DNA of 64,000 bases, taken from the NCBI RefSeq assembly GCF_036014215.1, contig NZ_CP107921.1, positions 2,241,501-2,305,500 on the forward strand, given 5' to 3'. Under the pieces are notes generated by a model that worked only from the letters and a program-made list of their open reading frames with translations, had not been told where the DNA came from and did no database searches. Position 1 is the stretch's first letter. Each line of letters starts with the position of its first letter. Position numbers and translations under genes: made by a program. Positions 58,127 through 64,000 of this stretch are shown here, in pieces. This stretch comes from Streptomyces sp. NBC_00440. GTDB lineage: Bacteria > Actinomycetota > Actinomycetes > Streptomycetales > Streptomycetaceae.

Positions 58127-58885
58127 ATGGCCCGAGAGTTCGAGGTCTGCCGGGAGCAGTACCTGCCCGTCCCGCCCGACCAGGTCTGGAACGCCGTTGC
58201 CACCGGCCCCGGCAACCTCGGCTGGCTCTATCCGATGGAGATCGAGCCGCGCGTCGGCGGAAAGGTCACCCGGGGAGATGCCATCGTCGTGGCGTGGGAG
58301 CCACCGCACCACTTCGCTGTCCGGGCAACCCAGGAAGGCGGGTTCTCCAATACGCTCAGCTACCGCATCGAGTCGTCCGACGGCGTCACGAGCCATCTGC
58401 GTACGGGAATCCACTGGGTGCACACGGGTGTCGTCGACGATGCCTGGAACTGGGACGCCAAGACGGACGTGGCCGAGAAGTACGTCGACTTCCACCAGCA
58501 CGCCCTCGCCGAGTATCTCCGGCACTTCGCCGGCCGGCCCGCCGTCTACATCAGGTCCCAGCGCCCCGAACCCACCGCCGACCCGGCCGACTTCGCCGCC
58601 CTGCGCCGACGCCTCGGCCTTGCCGACGACGCGGCCGTCGGCGACCGTTTCACGCTCCTGGCCCCCGGCCCGGAGCGTGAAACCGTGGAGGTGGTCGTCG
58701 ACTGGCTCAGCACCGACTTCGTCGGACTGCGAGGCCCGGACGCCCTGTACCGGTTCTTCAACGGCAGCACCTGGAACGTGCCGATCTGGCTCGGACACCA
58801 CCTGTTCGCCGGGGAGACCGATGAGCAGCAGGCCACCAAGGAGTGGACCGCCTGGCTCGACGAAACCCATGCCCAGGAGCTCTGA
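58127..58885 (+). CDS. SRPBCC (AHSA1/START-like) domain protein
   Basis: A 252-residue protein. Residues 1-150 form an AHSA1-type SRPBCC fold (VCREQYLPVPPDQVWNAVATGPGNLGWLYPMEIEPRVGGKV...VVAWEPPHHFAVRA...WVHTG). The C-terminal part (VEVVVDWLSTDFVGLRG...TWNVPIWLGHHLF) resembles a second half of the same fold. It probably binds a hydrophobic ligand in its cavity. Possible roles are cyclase, immunity or product sequestration; none can be chosen. GAAGGAG precedes the ATG. Confidence 0.75.
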   Translation: MAREFEVCREQYLPVPPDQVWNAVATGPGNLGWLYPMEIEPRVGGKVTRGDAIVVAWEPPHHFAVRATQEGGFSNTLSYRIESSDGVTSHLRTGIHWVHTGVVDDAWNWDAKTDVAEKYVDFHQHALAEYLRHFAGRPAVYIRSQRPEPTADPADFAALRRRLGLADDAAVGDRFTLLAPGPERETVEVVVDWLSTDFVGLRGPDALYRFFNGSTWNVPIWLGHHLFAGETDEQQATKEWTAWLDETHAQEL

Positions 58886-59085
58886 TGGAAACCTCTGCGC
58901 AGACACTGCTCTTCGCCGCTGAACTCGTTGAGGAGAACGGCACCTTCGCCCTCGTCGTCCAGGACGTGAGGCGGGGTACCGTCCAGTCCACCCCGGTCCC
59001 CAAAGCCATGGTCGACAAGCTCCCGACCTTCCTCTCGGCGCTCACCGCCAAGCTCCATCCAGTGCAGCCGCGCCGCCGTTGGTAG
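58885..59085 (+). CDS. 66-residue orphan protein at the end of the cluster
   Basis: Starts at ATG 58885, overlapping the previous stop by one base (TGATG), with AGGAG six bases upstream. The peptide has a short beta-rich pattern (TLLFAAELVEENGTFALVVQDVRRGTVQSTPVP) and a basic end. I do not recognise the family. Its coupling to the SRPBCC gene suggests the two work together. Confidence 0.65.
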   Translation: METSAQTLLFAAELVEENGTFALVVQDVRRGTVQSTPVPKAMVDKLPTFLSALTAKLHPVQPRRRW

Positions 59086-59607
59086 CGCGGGCCTCACTGG
59101 AAGACGGTCTCACCTCGACGGCCAGCCATCGGCGTCAGCCCGAAACTACCGCTAGCTAGGCAGAGGGCATGGAGCCCACTCAGCGGTCGTGGGACCGGGA
59201 CCGGCGCTCCCATGCCACAAGCGGAACGAAACCGCAGGTCACGGCGGCCCAAACGTAATCAGAGAGGCGCGGAAGGGGGAGCCCACCGAGCGACGCACGA
59301 CGAAATACCGCACGCCACAGGCCTCTTTTGTCTCCATCGTTTCAGCCGGTCATCAGGACTGGAAGAATGCGTCCTGCTCATGAGAGGCGAGCAGTGTGCG
59401 AACGCTACGGATAAGAGCCAGCAACGACCGGCGCCACTTCAAAACAGCCGCCGAATACCGAAGTCACCGGCCCGGCCGTGGCGGGCGACCCGCCACGGCG
59501 AACAACACCAGCGGGCCGACCTCCACCGCGAGACCGGCCCCCTGGTGCTTCCGCGGCCCGTCTTCGCTGCAATGGACCTACCGGGGGGGATCCACCTCGC
59601 GATCACA
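59086..59607. other. intergenic region after the cluster
   Basis: About 520 bp, convergent between the cluster and the FBP gene. No gene or clear terminator hairpin was found. Two short antisense-style frames are not supported. Confidence 0.5.
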
Positions 59608-60129
59608 TCACCTTCTGTGTCTGGTAGTTCGTTCTGTGTCGGAGACCGAACGAATGAAGGTGATCGTGCGCGAGCGCAAACCTTCGCGGCGTGACCTGAT
59701 GATGTCGTCGACCGGGCGATCGAAGGCTTCACGGACCGGCTTGCTGTGCACCTTCACCACGCAGTCGAGATCGGTGCACAGGAGCAGACCGACTGAGTTC
59801 AGACGTTCGCGTTTGTCACGTGAGGGGAGTTGAGCGGTGAACAGCGAAACCTCGTTGAACCGGCGGGCGAACCGGCACAGGTCGCACATCATCGCGCGCG
59901 AACCGTGCGCCGCGTCGTTCGGAGCCTGCCGCAGCAGCACTCCCAGCGCCTGGTCGTCGGCCTCGGTGACAAGGTAGGCGCGCTTCGGGGCACGCAGATC
60001 CCGCCACCCGAGGTAGTCGATCCGGTGCCACCGGACATCGTCGAACCAGGCCGGCAGGCGGACCTTCTTCTCGGCTGGGTCCAGGTTCACGATCGCGCCG
60101 CGCACCTCTTCCCTGCTCATGGGGCGCAT
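59608..60129 (-). CDS. FBP-domain protein (EF-G-binding, treble-clef zinc finger)
   Basis: A 173-residue protein of the FusB/FBP C-terminal family. N-terminal SREEVRGAIVNLDPAEKKVRLPAWFDDVRWHRIDYLGWRD, a CDLC pair (MMCDLCRFARR) and a second Cys region (LLLCTDLDC) fit a four-Cys zinc site. Family members bind translation factor EF-G; fusidic-acid resistance is known for firmicute FusB, but actinomycete roles are unknown. ATG 60129 has AGGAG five bases upstream and overlaps the RNHCP gene end by 13 nt. Confidence 0.78.
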   Translation of the reverse strand: MRPMSREEVRGAIVNLDPAEKKVRLPAWFDDVRWHRIDYLGWRDLRAPKRAYLVTEADDQALGVLLRQAPNDAAHGSRAMMCDLCRFARRFNEVSLFTAQLPSRDKRERLNSVGLLLCTDLDCVVKVHSKPVREAFDRPVDDIIRSRREGLRSRTITFIRSVSDTERTTRHRR

Positions 60130-60593
60130 GGCTTCTCCTGGCGAGTTGCACACAGGTGCAACGTGTATCGGGAAAGGGGCTGACGGACCCGACGTCGCGA
60201 GTGGCGGCCGGACCGCAGTGCGAGCTGCATGCGATGGGCGACGCTGGGGTCCCGCAGCGGTTTGAGCGCCAGGCGCACCAGGGCCAGTGCGTTGTCGTCA
60301 CCGGCGATGCGGTTGGCGCTGAACTCACCGCAGGACAGGCACTGGTGGATGACCATCCAGTCGCCGGTGCGCAGCACGGCGATGGCGATCGGCGACATCC
60401 GGCCCTGGCAGTCACTGGAGCCGCCCTCGGCATGGTCGAGGACGTGCTGGGAGTGCAGGCACGACCGGCAGTGGTTACGTCGTGTGCGGTCGCCGGCGAC
60501 GGCGGACACGGTCAGGCCGCACCACGCGCAGGCAAAGGTGCCGGTCAGGATGGTATGTGGATTGCTTGAGAGAGTTCTGTTGGTGCTGGACAC
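60117..60593 (-). CDS. RNHCP-domain protein
   Basis: A 158-residue protein with the RNHCP signature slightly altered: RRNHCRSCLHSQHV, then DCQGRMSPIAI, GDWMVIHQCLSCGEFSANRIAGDDN. Cysteine pairs (CAWC, CRSC, CLSC) suggest zinc binding. The standard motif is RNHCP; here it is RNHCR. GTG 60593 has AAGGAG eight bases upstream. The gene is paired with the FBP gene, as is common in Streptomyces, which points to a shared translation or nucleic-acid role. Confidence 0.78.
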   Translation of the reverse strand: MSSTNRTLSSNPHTILTGTFACAWCGLTVSAVAGDRTRRNHCRSCLHSQHVLDHAEGGSSDCQGRMSPIAIAVLRTGDWMVIHQCLSCGEFSANRIAGDDNALALVRLALKPLRDPSVAHRMQLALRSGRHSRRRVRQPLSRYTLHLCATRQEKPCAP

Positions 60594-61016
60594 CCGGGGT
60601 GCTCCTTGCTGGGAAGTCTGTGATGACAGCAAGAGCAGGCCGAGCGGCCTCGACGAAGGCACACACCCCATGCGACGCGACATGCGTGCAGGCGGAGGCA
60701 GGGGCGGATTCAGCGCACCGGAGAGTCGCGTCCGGTGCCCGTCCGAGAGGGACGGCAGCAGACAGACGGACTACTGGCTAGACGGTGCAGCGAGGCGCGC
60801 GCGGCGCGGGCCGGAACACAAAATCTCTTTTCCAGGGCACAGCAGCCCAGAGCGGATCGAAAGAACTCTGCCAGAGTAGCCACAGCTCCGCGGAGGGCCA
60901 ACAGGTTATCGGGCACCGCTCCACCCCCGTGAGCAGCAACGGCGTGTCTCCGGTACTCCGAGCCTGCTCGCGCAGCGGAGTGAAGCCGACGTCCAGCTTC
61001 GGGTCGTACGCGTTGG
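60594..61016. other. intergenic region, no gene seen
   Basis: About 420 bp upstream of the RNHCP gene and before an ISL3-type transposase tail. No convincing coding frame. Probably contains the RNHCP promoter and eroded insertion-sequence DNA. Confidence 0.5.
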
Positions 61017-61097
61017 GACCGGATCAAGATGACCAGGCGTCAGATGCTCGGCCGGGCCGGCTTCGCCTTGTTGAGGAAGAGAGTTCTGCTGCCGTGA
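61017..61097 (+). pseudogene. C-terminal remnant of an ISL3-type transposase
   Basis: The plus frame reads DRIKMTRRQMLGRAGFALLRKRVLLP then stop. This matches the usual end of ISL3/IS204-type transposases (VNRIKMLKRQMYGRAGFxLLRxRVLL). No upstream DDE residues or terminal inverted repeat is seen, so only the tail survives. Confidence 0.7.
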
Positions 61098-61110
61098 CTC
61101 AGGCGGAACA

Positions 61111-61617
61111 TCAACAAGCGGGCAGGCTGGTCGGACGGTCCACGGCATACACCGTGACTGGGCGGCCGTGCAGATGATCCTCTCGACGTGGCGCGAACCC
61201 CAGACGCTCGGCCACCTTCACTGATGCCTCGTTACCCGGCCGCATGAGAGCCGTAAAGTAGTCGTCATCAAGGGTGGCAAACCCCCAGTCCAGACACGCT
61301 TGAGCAGCCTCGGTCGCATACCCGTGTCCCCAGTGCTCCGCCCGAAGGGTCCACCCCAGCTCCACCTCGTCGAACTGTTCCCAGTACTGCAGACCGCTTC
61401 GACCGATGAACTCCCCGTTCGACTTCAGCTCGATCGCGCACAGGCCATGGCTTCGCTCAGCCCACTGCCGCTCGATCGCAGTGAGGCGTTCCCGTGCTTG
61501 TTGACGCGAGTAGGACCCGACGAAGCGGTTGACCTGCGGGTCGGCATGGAGCGCTACGAAATCGTCGGCGTCGGACACATACAGAGGCCGCAGGAGTAGC
61601 CGCTCAGTCTCGATCAT
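61111..61617 (-). CDS. GNAT acetyltransferase, RimJ/RimL-like
   Basis: A 168-residue GNAT starting IETERLLLRPLYVSDADDF, as in the RimJ/RimL group. Acetyl-CoA motif: GWTLRAEHWGHGYATEAAQACLDWGF; the motif-B region is ALMRPGNEASVKVAERLGF. Substrate unknown; ribosomal-protein or small-molecule amines are typical. The ATG at 61617 matches the family start; a frame extending 79 codons upstream is not supported. A 22-bp inverted repeat (61696-61717) lies upstream. Confidence 0.82.
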   Translation of the reverse strand: MIETERLLLRPLYVSDADDFVALHADPQVNRFVGSYSRQQARERLTAIERQWAERSHGLCAIELKSNGEFIGRSGLQYWEQFDEVELGWTLRAEHWGHGYATEAAQACLDWGFATLDDDYFTALMRPGNEASVKVAERLGFAPRREDHLHGRPVTVYAVDRPTSLPAC

Positions 61618-61695
61618 GCATTCGAGCATAGATCTCGCCGCCAACCGAGCCCCGCCGGGCATGCCCCCTCCTACCCGCCCCGAACCGCTCTCCCA

Positions 61696-61717
61696 CCGTG
61701 CGGAACGTTCCACACGG
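61696..61717. promoter_or_regulatory. inverted repeat upstream of the GNAT gene
   Basis: CCGTG-c-GGAAC followed directly by GTTCC-a-CACGG: a 22-bp near-perfect palindrome with one unpaired position per arm. About 80 bp before the GNAT start. A dimeric repressor site is plausible. Confidence 0.45.
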
Positions 61718-61825
61718 GAACCGCCAGAGACCGATCGAGCGGGATTCAGCAGGACAGAAACACGGTGGGACGTCCCACTCTCAGGAAAGACCACAGCCCA
61801 AGTCCCCGAGCGTGGACGGCTGGGC

Positions 61826-61998
61826 GCTACCGACCGGCCCGCCTCCGGCAACATCCCGCACCACCCGCAGGGCTCCGAACGGGCGTCGCAAAGCGGTGTG
61901 AGGCGCTTCTGTCGCCTGAACCGTCCCCGCGTCCCCTGTGTGTCCCCTGGATCTTGGTCCGGACGTGTGAAGGGGGGTCACCACGCTGGCGTGGTGAC
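61826..61998. repeat. 173-bp direct repeat, right copy
   Basis: Identical by eye to 16746-16918. Homology to the left copy resumes at 62086-62205 with roughly 15-20 percent divergence. This copy keeps the full hairpin and the T-arm-like sequence between the two homologous blocks. Confidence 0.9.
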
Positions 61999-62011
61999 CC
62001 CCCTTCACACG
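61964..62011. terminator. intact 22-bp hairpin in the right repeat
   Basis: Perfect 22-bp stem (61964-61985 with 61990-62011) and CTGG loop. It lies 41 nt downstream, in the minus direction, of the tRNA-like 3' end, where a tRNA terminator would sit. The left repeat copy keeps the first arm (16884-16905) but only nine bases of the second. Confidence 0.75.
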
Positions 62012-62051
62012 TTCGCCCAGCTAGAAACGGTTCTCCTAGACGAACCCTGTG

Positions 62052-62076
62052 TGGGGCGGGTGGGACTCGAACCCAT
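62052..62076 (-). other. tRNA 3'-end-like sequence (T arm plus acceptor strand), not a full tRNA
   Basis: On the minus strand: ATGGG-TTCGAGT-CCCAC followed by CCGCCCC and A. This has the TTCGANT loop, a T stem with three GC pairs and one TA pair, and a 3' acceptor strand. No matching GGGGCGG 5' strand or normal D and anticodon arms were found within 100 bp. It may be a tRNA remnant or an integration (att) site. Confidence 0.5.
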
Positions 62077-62530
62077 AGGAGTGACGCCTCTCACCTGCGA
62101 CGATGCCGAAACAACGGACATAGCCACCCGTTTCCATCCGGCTGTATCCCCCTCGATCCCGCTCGAATGGGGATCGGTTAGGCGTTCGCCACACCACTTC
62201 GTCCGCCGCCGCACGGACTCTCTGGAACCTCCCGTGAGGCTGAGGAAACTCTCGCGTTTCAGTATCTCCAAGCCACCCCGGGGTTCGACGGGCAGCTCTG
62301 CCTTTGCCGTCGACCCACTACAGCCACTCACGCTCTGTAACGGGTCGCCAGTGCGGTGAAGCCCCCCAGTAGATGGCGACGCAGCCCGACGAGCAATAGT
62401 CAAGAGCTGTGGAGGGAACCTTTCGACGGGGTGATCTCAGCAGCCGCGCGCCGGGCGTTTTCGCGCACCTTCGAGGCGGTATTGGCGGGCAACAGCACGG
62501 CGGTAGTCCCCAGCGTGACAACATCAACGC

Positions 62531-62794
62531 ATGGGCATCATCAACTCCATCGCGCGTGGCCTCGGTAGCCTCCGCCCGCTGTCCGACGCGGAACTCGCAG
62601 ACGAACGCGAGGCGCTGCGAGAGCGTTACGTATCCGCTGGGGATGTCAACGAAGCGGATAAACTGTACGACGAGCTGCACCGCTACGACGCAGAGATGAT
62701 TCGCCGTGCAAACGAGGCCTATGCCCGCGAGAACCCGAACCCACCAGAGCCCAGGCATCGCGAGCACGGGTGGTACCTGCCGAACGACGACTAG
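62531..62794 (+). CDS. conserved hypothetical protein, 87 residues
   Basis: A small charged helical protein: ...PLSDAELADEREALRERYVSAGDVNEADKLYDELHRYDAEMIRRANEAYARE...RHREHGWYLPNDD. I recognise this YDELHRYDAEM...HREHGWYLPNDD pattern from Streptomyces genomes but know no function. Its TAG stop is shared with the left end of the IS630 element: TA is the target site and G the first base of the element. Confidence 0.7.
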   Translation: MGIINSIARGLGSLRPLSDAELADEREALRERYVSAGDVNEADKLYDELHRYDAEMIRRANEAYARENPNPPEPRHREHGWYLPNDD

Positions 62795-63949
62795 TGTCCT
62801 GCGCCAGAGATCCGTCGTTAGTTCATGTATGACTGCCTCTGGGGATGTGCCGGTGCCACGTCGTGGACCGAAGCTGGAACCGTTGTTGTTGTCTGCCGAT
62901 GAGCGTGTGGTGTTGGAGCGTTGGGCCCGGCGGGCTTCGTCTGCGCAGGCAGTGGCCCTGCGAGCCCGAATCGTGCTGGCCTGTCACGGCGCTGATGTTC
63001 CGCCGATTGTCGTGGTGGCGCGGGAGTTACAGATTGCGGCGGACACGGTCCGTAAGTGGCGTCGCCGGTTCCTGGCCGGCCGGCTGGATGGGTTGGTGGA
63101 CGAGCCGCGGCCGGGCCGGCCGCCCAGTATCAGTGTCGATCAGGTAGAGGCGGTCGTGGTCAGTACATTGGAGGAGATCCCGAAGAATGCCACTCATTGG
63201 TCGCGTGCCTCGATGGCCGACCGCAGCGGGCTGTCGAAGTCGACCGTGGGCCGGATCTGGCGGAAGTTCCAGCTCAAGCCGCACCTGAGCGACACTTTCA
63301 AGCTGTCAACGGATCCGTTGTTCGTGGAAAAGGTCTACGACGTGGTGGGGCTGTACTTCAACCCGCCCGAAGGTGCGGTGGTGCTTTCGGTGGACGAGAA
63401 GTCCCAGATTCAGGCTCTGGACCGCTCCCAGCCGGTGCTGCCGATGATGCCGGGCATGCCAGAGCGCCGTACCCATGACTATGTCCGCAACGGTCTGACC
63501 ACCTTGTTCGCGGCTTTCGACGTCGCCACTGGTGAAGTCATCACCAGTCTTCATCGTCGGCACCGGGCAGCGGAGTTCAAGAAGTTCCTCGTCAAGATCG
63601 AGAAAGAGGTCCCCGGGAACCTCCAGGTCCACCTCATCGTGGACAACTACGGCACCCACAAGACCCCGGCCATCAAGGCCTGGCTGGCCAAACACCCCCG
63701 ATTCCACCTGCACTTCACGCCCACCGGCTCCTCCTGGATCAACCAGGTGGAGCGGTGGTTCGGCTTCCTCGCCGACCAGAAAATCCGTCGTGGCGCCCAC
63801 AAAAGCGTGCGTTCCCTGGAGGCTGACATCCGTGCGTGGGTCAAGGAATCGAACGAAAACCCGACCCCGTTCACCTGGACCAAAACAGCCGAAGAGATCC
63901 TCGACTCACTCGCTCGCTTCTGCCAACGGATCTCTGGCGCAGGACACTA
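62792..63949 (+). mobile_element. complete IS630-family insertion sequence
   Basis: Perfect 24-bp terminal repeats (62792-62815 and 63926-63949) starting TAGTGTCCTGCGCC, flanking one intact transposase gene. The outer TA at each end is the expected IS630 target duplication, so the element proper is 62794-63947, about 1,154 bp. Intact ends and an unbroken ORF indicate recent arrival. Confidence 0.92.
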
Positions 63950-63950
63950 G
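62829..63950 (+). CDS. IS630-family transposase
   Basis: A 373-residue transposase. The N-terminal helix-turn-helix region (ELQIAADTVRKWRRRFLAGRLDGLVDEPRPGRPPSI) is followed by a DDE domain: VVLSVDEKSQIQAL (first Asp), HLIVDNYGTHKT (second Asp) and SSWINQVERWFGFL (Glu). The stop overlaps the right inverted repeat. The ATG at 62829 fits; an upstream extension through the preceding gene in another frame is not real. Confidence 0.93.
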   Translation: MTASGDVPVPRRGPKLEPLLLSADERVVLERWARRASSAQAVALRARIVLACHGADVPPIVVVARELQIAADTVRKWRRRFLAGRLDGLVDEPRPGRPPSISVDQVEAVVVSTLEEIPKNATHWSRASMADRSGLSKSTVGRIWRKFQLKPHLSDTFKLSTDPLFVEKVYDVVGLYFNPPEGAVVLSVDEKSQIQALDRSQPVLPMMPGMPERRTHDYVRNGLTTLFAAFDVATGEVITSLHRRHRAAEFKKFLVKIEKEVPGNLQVHLIVDNYGTHKTPAIKAWLAKHPRFHLHFTPTGSSWINQVERWFGFLADQKIRRGAHKSVRSLEADIRAWVKESNENPTPFTWTKTAEEILDSLARFCQRISGAGH

Positions 63951-64000
63951 TGAGCTGGTTGTGAGTTTGTTCGGCACCACGTGAGTTGCTTTGGGTACCA

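Larger units (their letters stand above)
61618..62530. other. long non-coding region with repeat, hairpin and T-arm-like sequence
   Basis: About 900 bp without a supported gene. It holds a 22-bp inverted repeat (61696-61717), a 14-bp palindrome (61765-61778), the right 173-bp repeat, an intact 22-bp hairpin and a tRNA T-arm-like sequence. Confidence 0.6.

Noticed and set aside
61111..61854. Longer form of the GNAT protein starting at 61854
   Set aside because: The extra 79 residues are low complexity and run from the repeat. The family begins IETERLLLRP at 61617.
62052..62130. Complete tRNA gene on the minus strand
   Set aside because: The T arm and acceptor 3' strand are good, but no 5' acceptor strand, D arm or anticodon arm could be folded.

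Overview
The window is very GC-rich (about 70 percent) and reads as a Streptomyces chromosome or a close relative. The signs are a complete streptomycete gas-vesicle operon, several small Streptomyces-type proteins (DUF6333-, DUF6479- and DUF6461-like, RNHCP, FBP), many GTG starts and long GC-rich hairpin terminators. I had no database access. Family names come from recognised motifs and neighbourhood.

Layout. 1-1.5 kb: two small conserved genes and a strong hairpin. 1.6-7.1 kb (minus strand): gas-vesicle operon gvpO-A-F-G-Y-Z-J-L-S-K. 7.6-13.3 kb: a 42-residue LPFR-type peptide, a small basic plasmid-stabilisation-like protein, a Tat-exported phosphoesterase/phospholipase C, a secreted lipase and a DUF6461-like protein. 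13.4-15.3 kb: divergent short-chain dehydrogenase and XRE/MmyB-like regulator. 15.6-17.6 kb: a scarred zone with an IS256 transposase tail running into a maleylpyruvate-isomerase-like gene, a 173-bp repeat and a two-repeat type I-E CRISPR relic without cas genes.

17.7-59.1 kb looks like one nonribosomal peptide gene cluster. It has a type III PLP decarboxylase plus GNAT, a glutamine-synthetase-like ligase, a KAS III enzyme, a membrane-anchored hydrolase, a dipeptide-type ABC system with a fused permease-ATPase, DUF5132 plus an ABC exporter with an HMA-like N-terminus, and then one 24-kb NRPS gene. MbtH, a cytochrome P450, an SRPBCC protein and a 66-residue orphan follow it. The NRPS has seven C-A-T modules, one embedded methyltransferase, no epimerase domain and a terminal thioesterase. 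Specificity residues read by eye suggest X1-Thr-X3-Pro-Phe-(N-Me)Tyr-X7 (X7 perhaps Val-like). Thr at position 2 offers a hydroxyl for lactone closure. X1 and X3 come from unusual related A domains that I could not decode.

59.6-64 kb: an RNHCP/FBP zinc-protein pair, an ISL3-type transposase tail, a GNAT gene, the second 173-bp repeat with an intact hairpin and a tRNA T-arm-like sequence, a small conserved gene, and a complete IS630-family element sitting exactly in that gene's stop codon. The two 173-bp repeats lie about 45 kb apart and bracket the whole NRPS cluster, so the cluster may be a discrete island.
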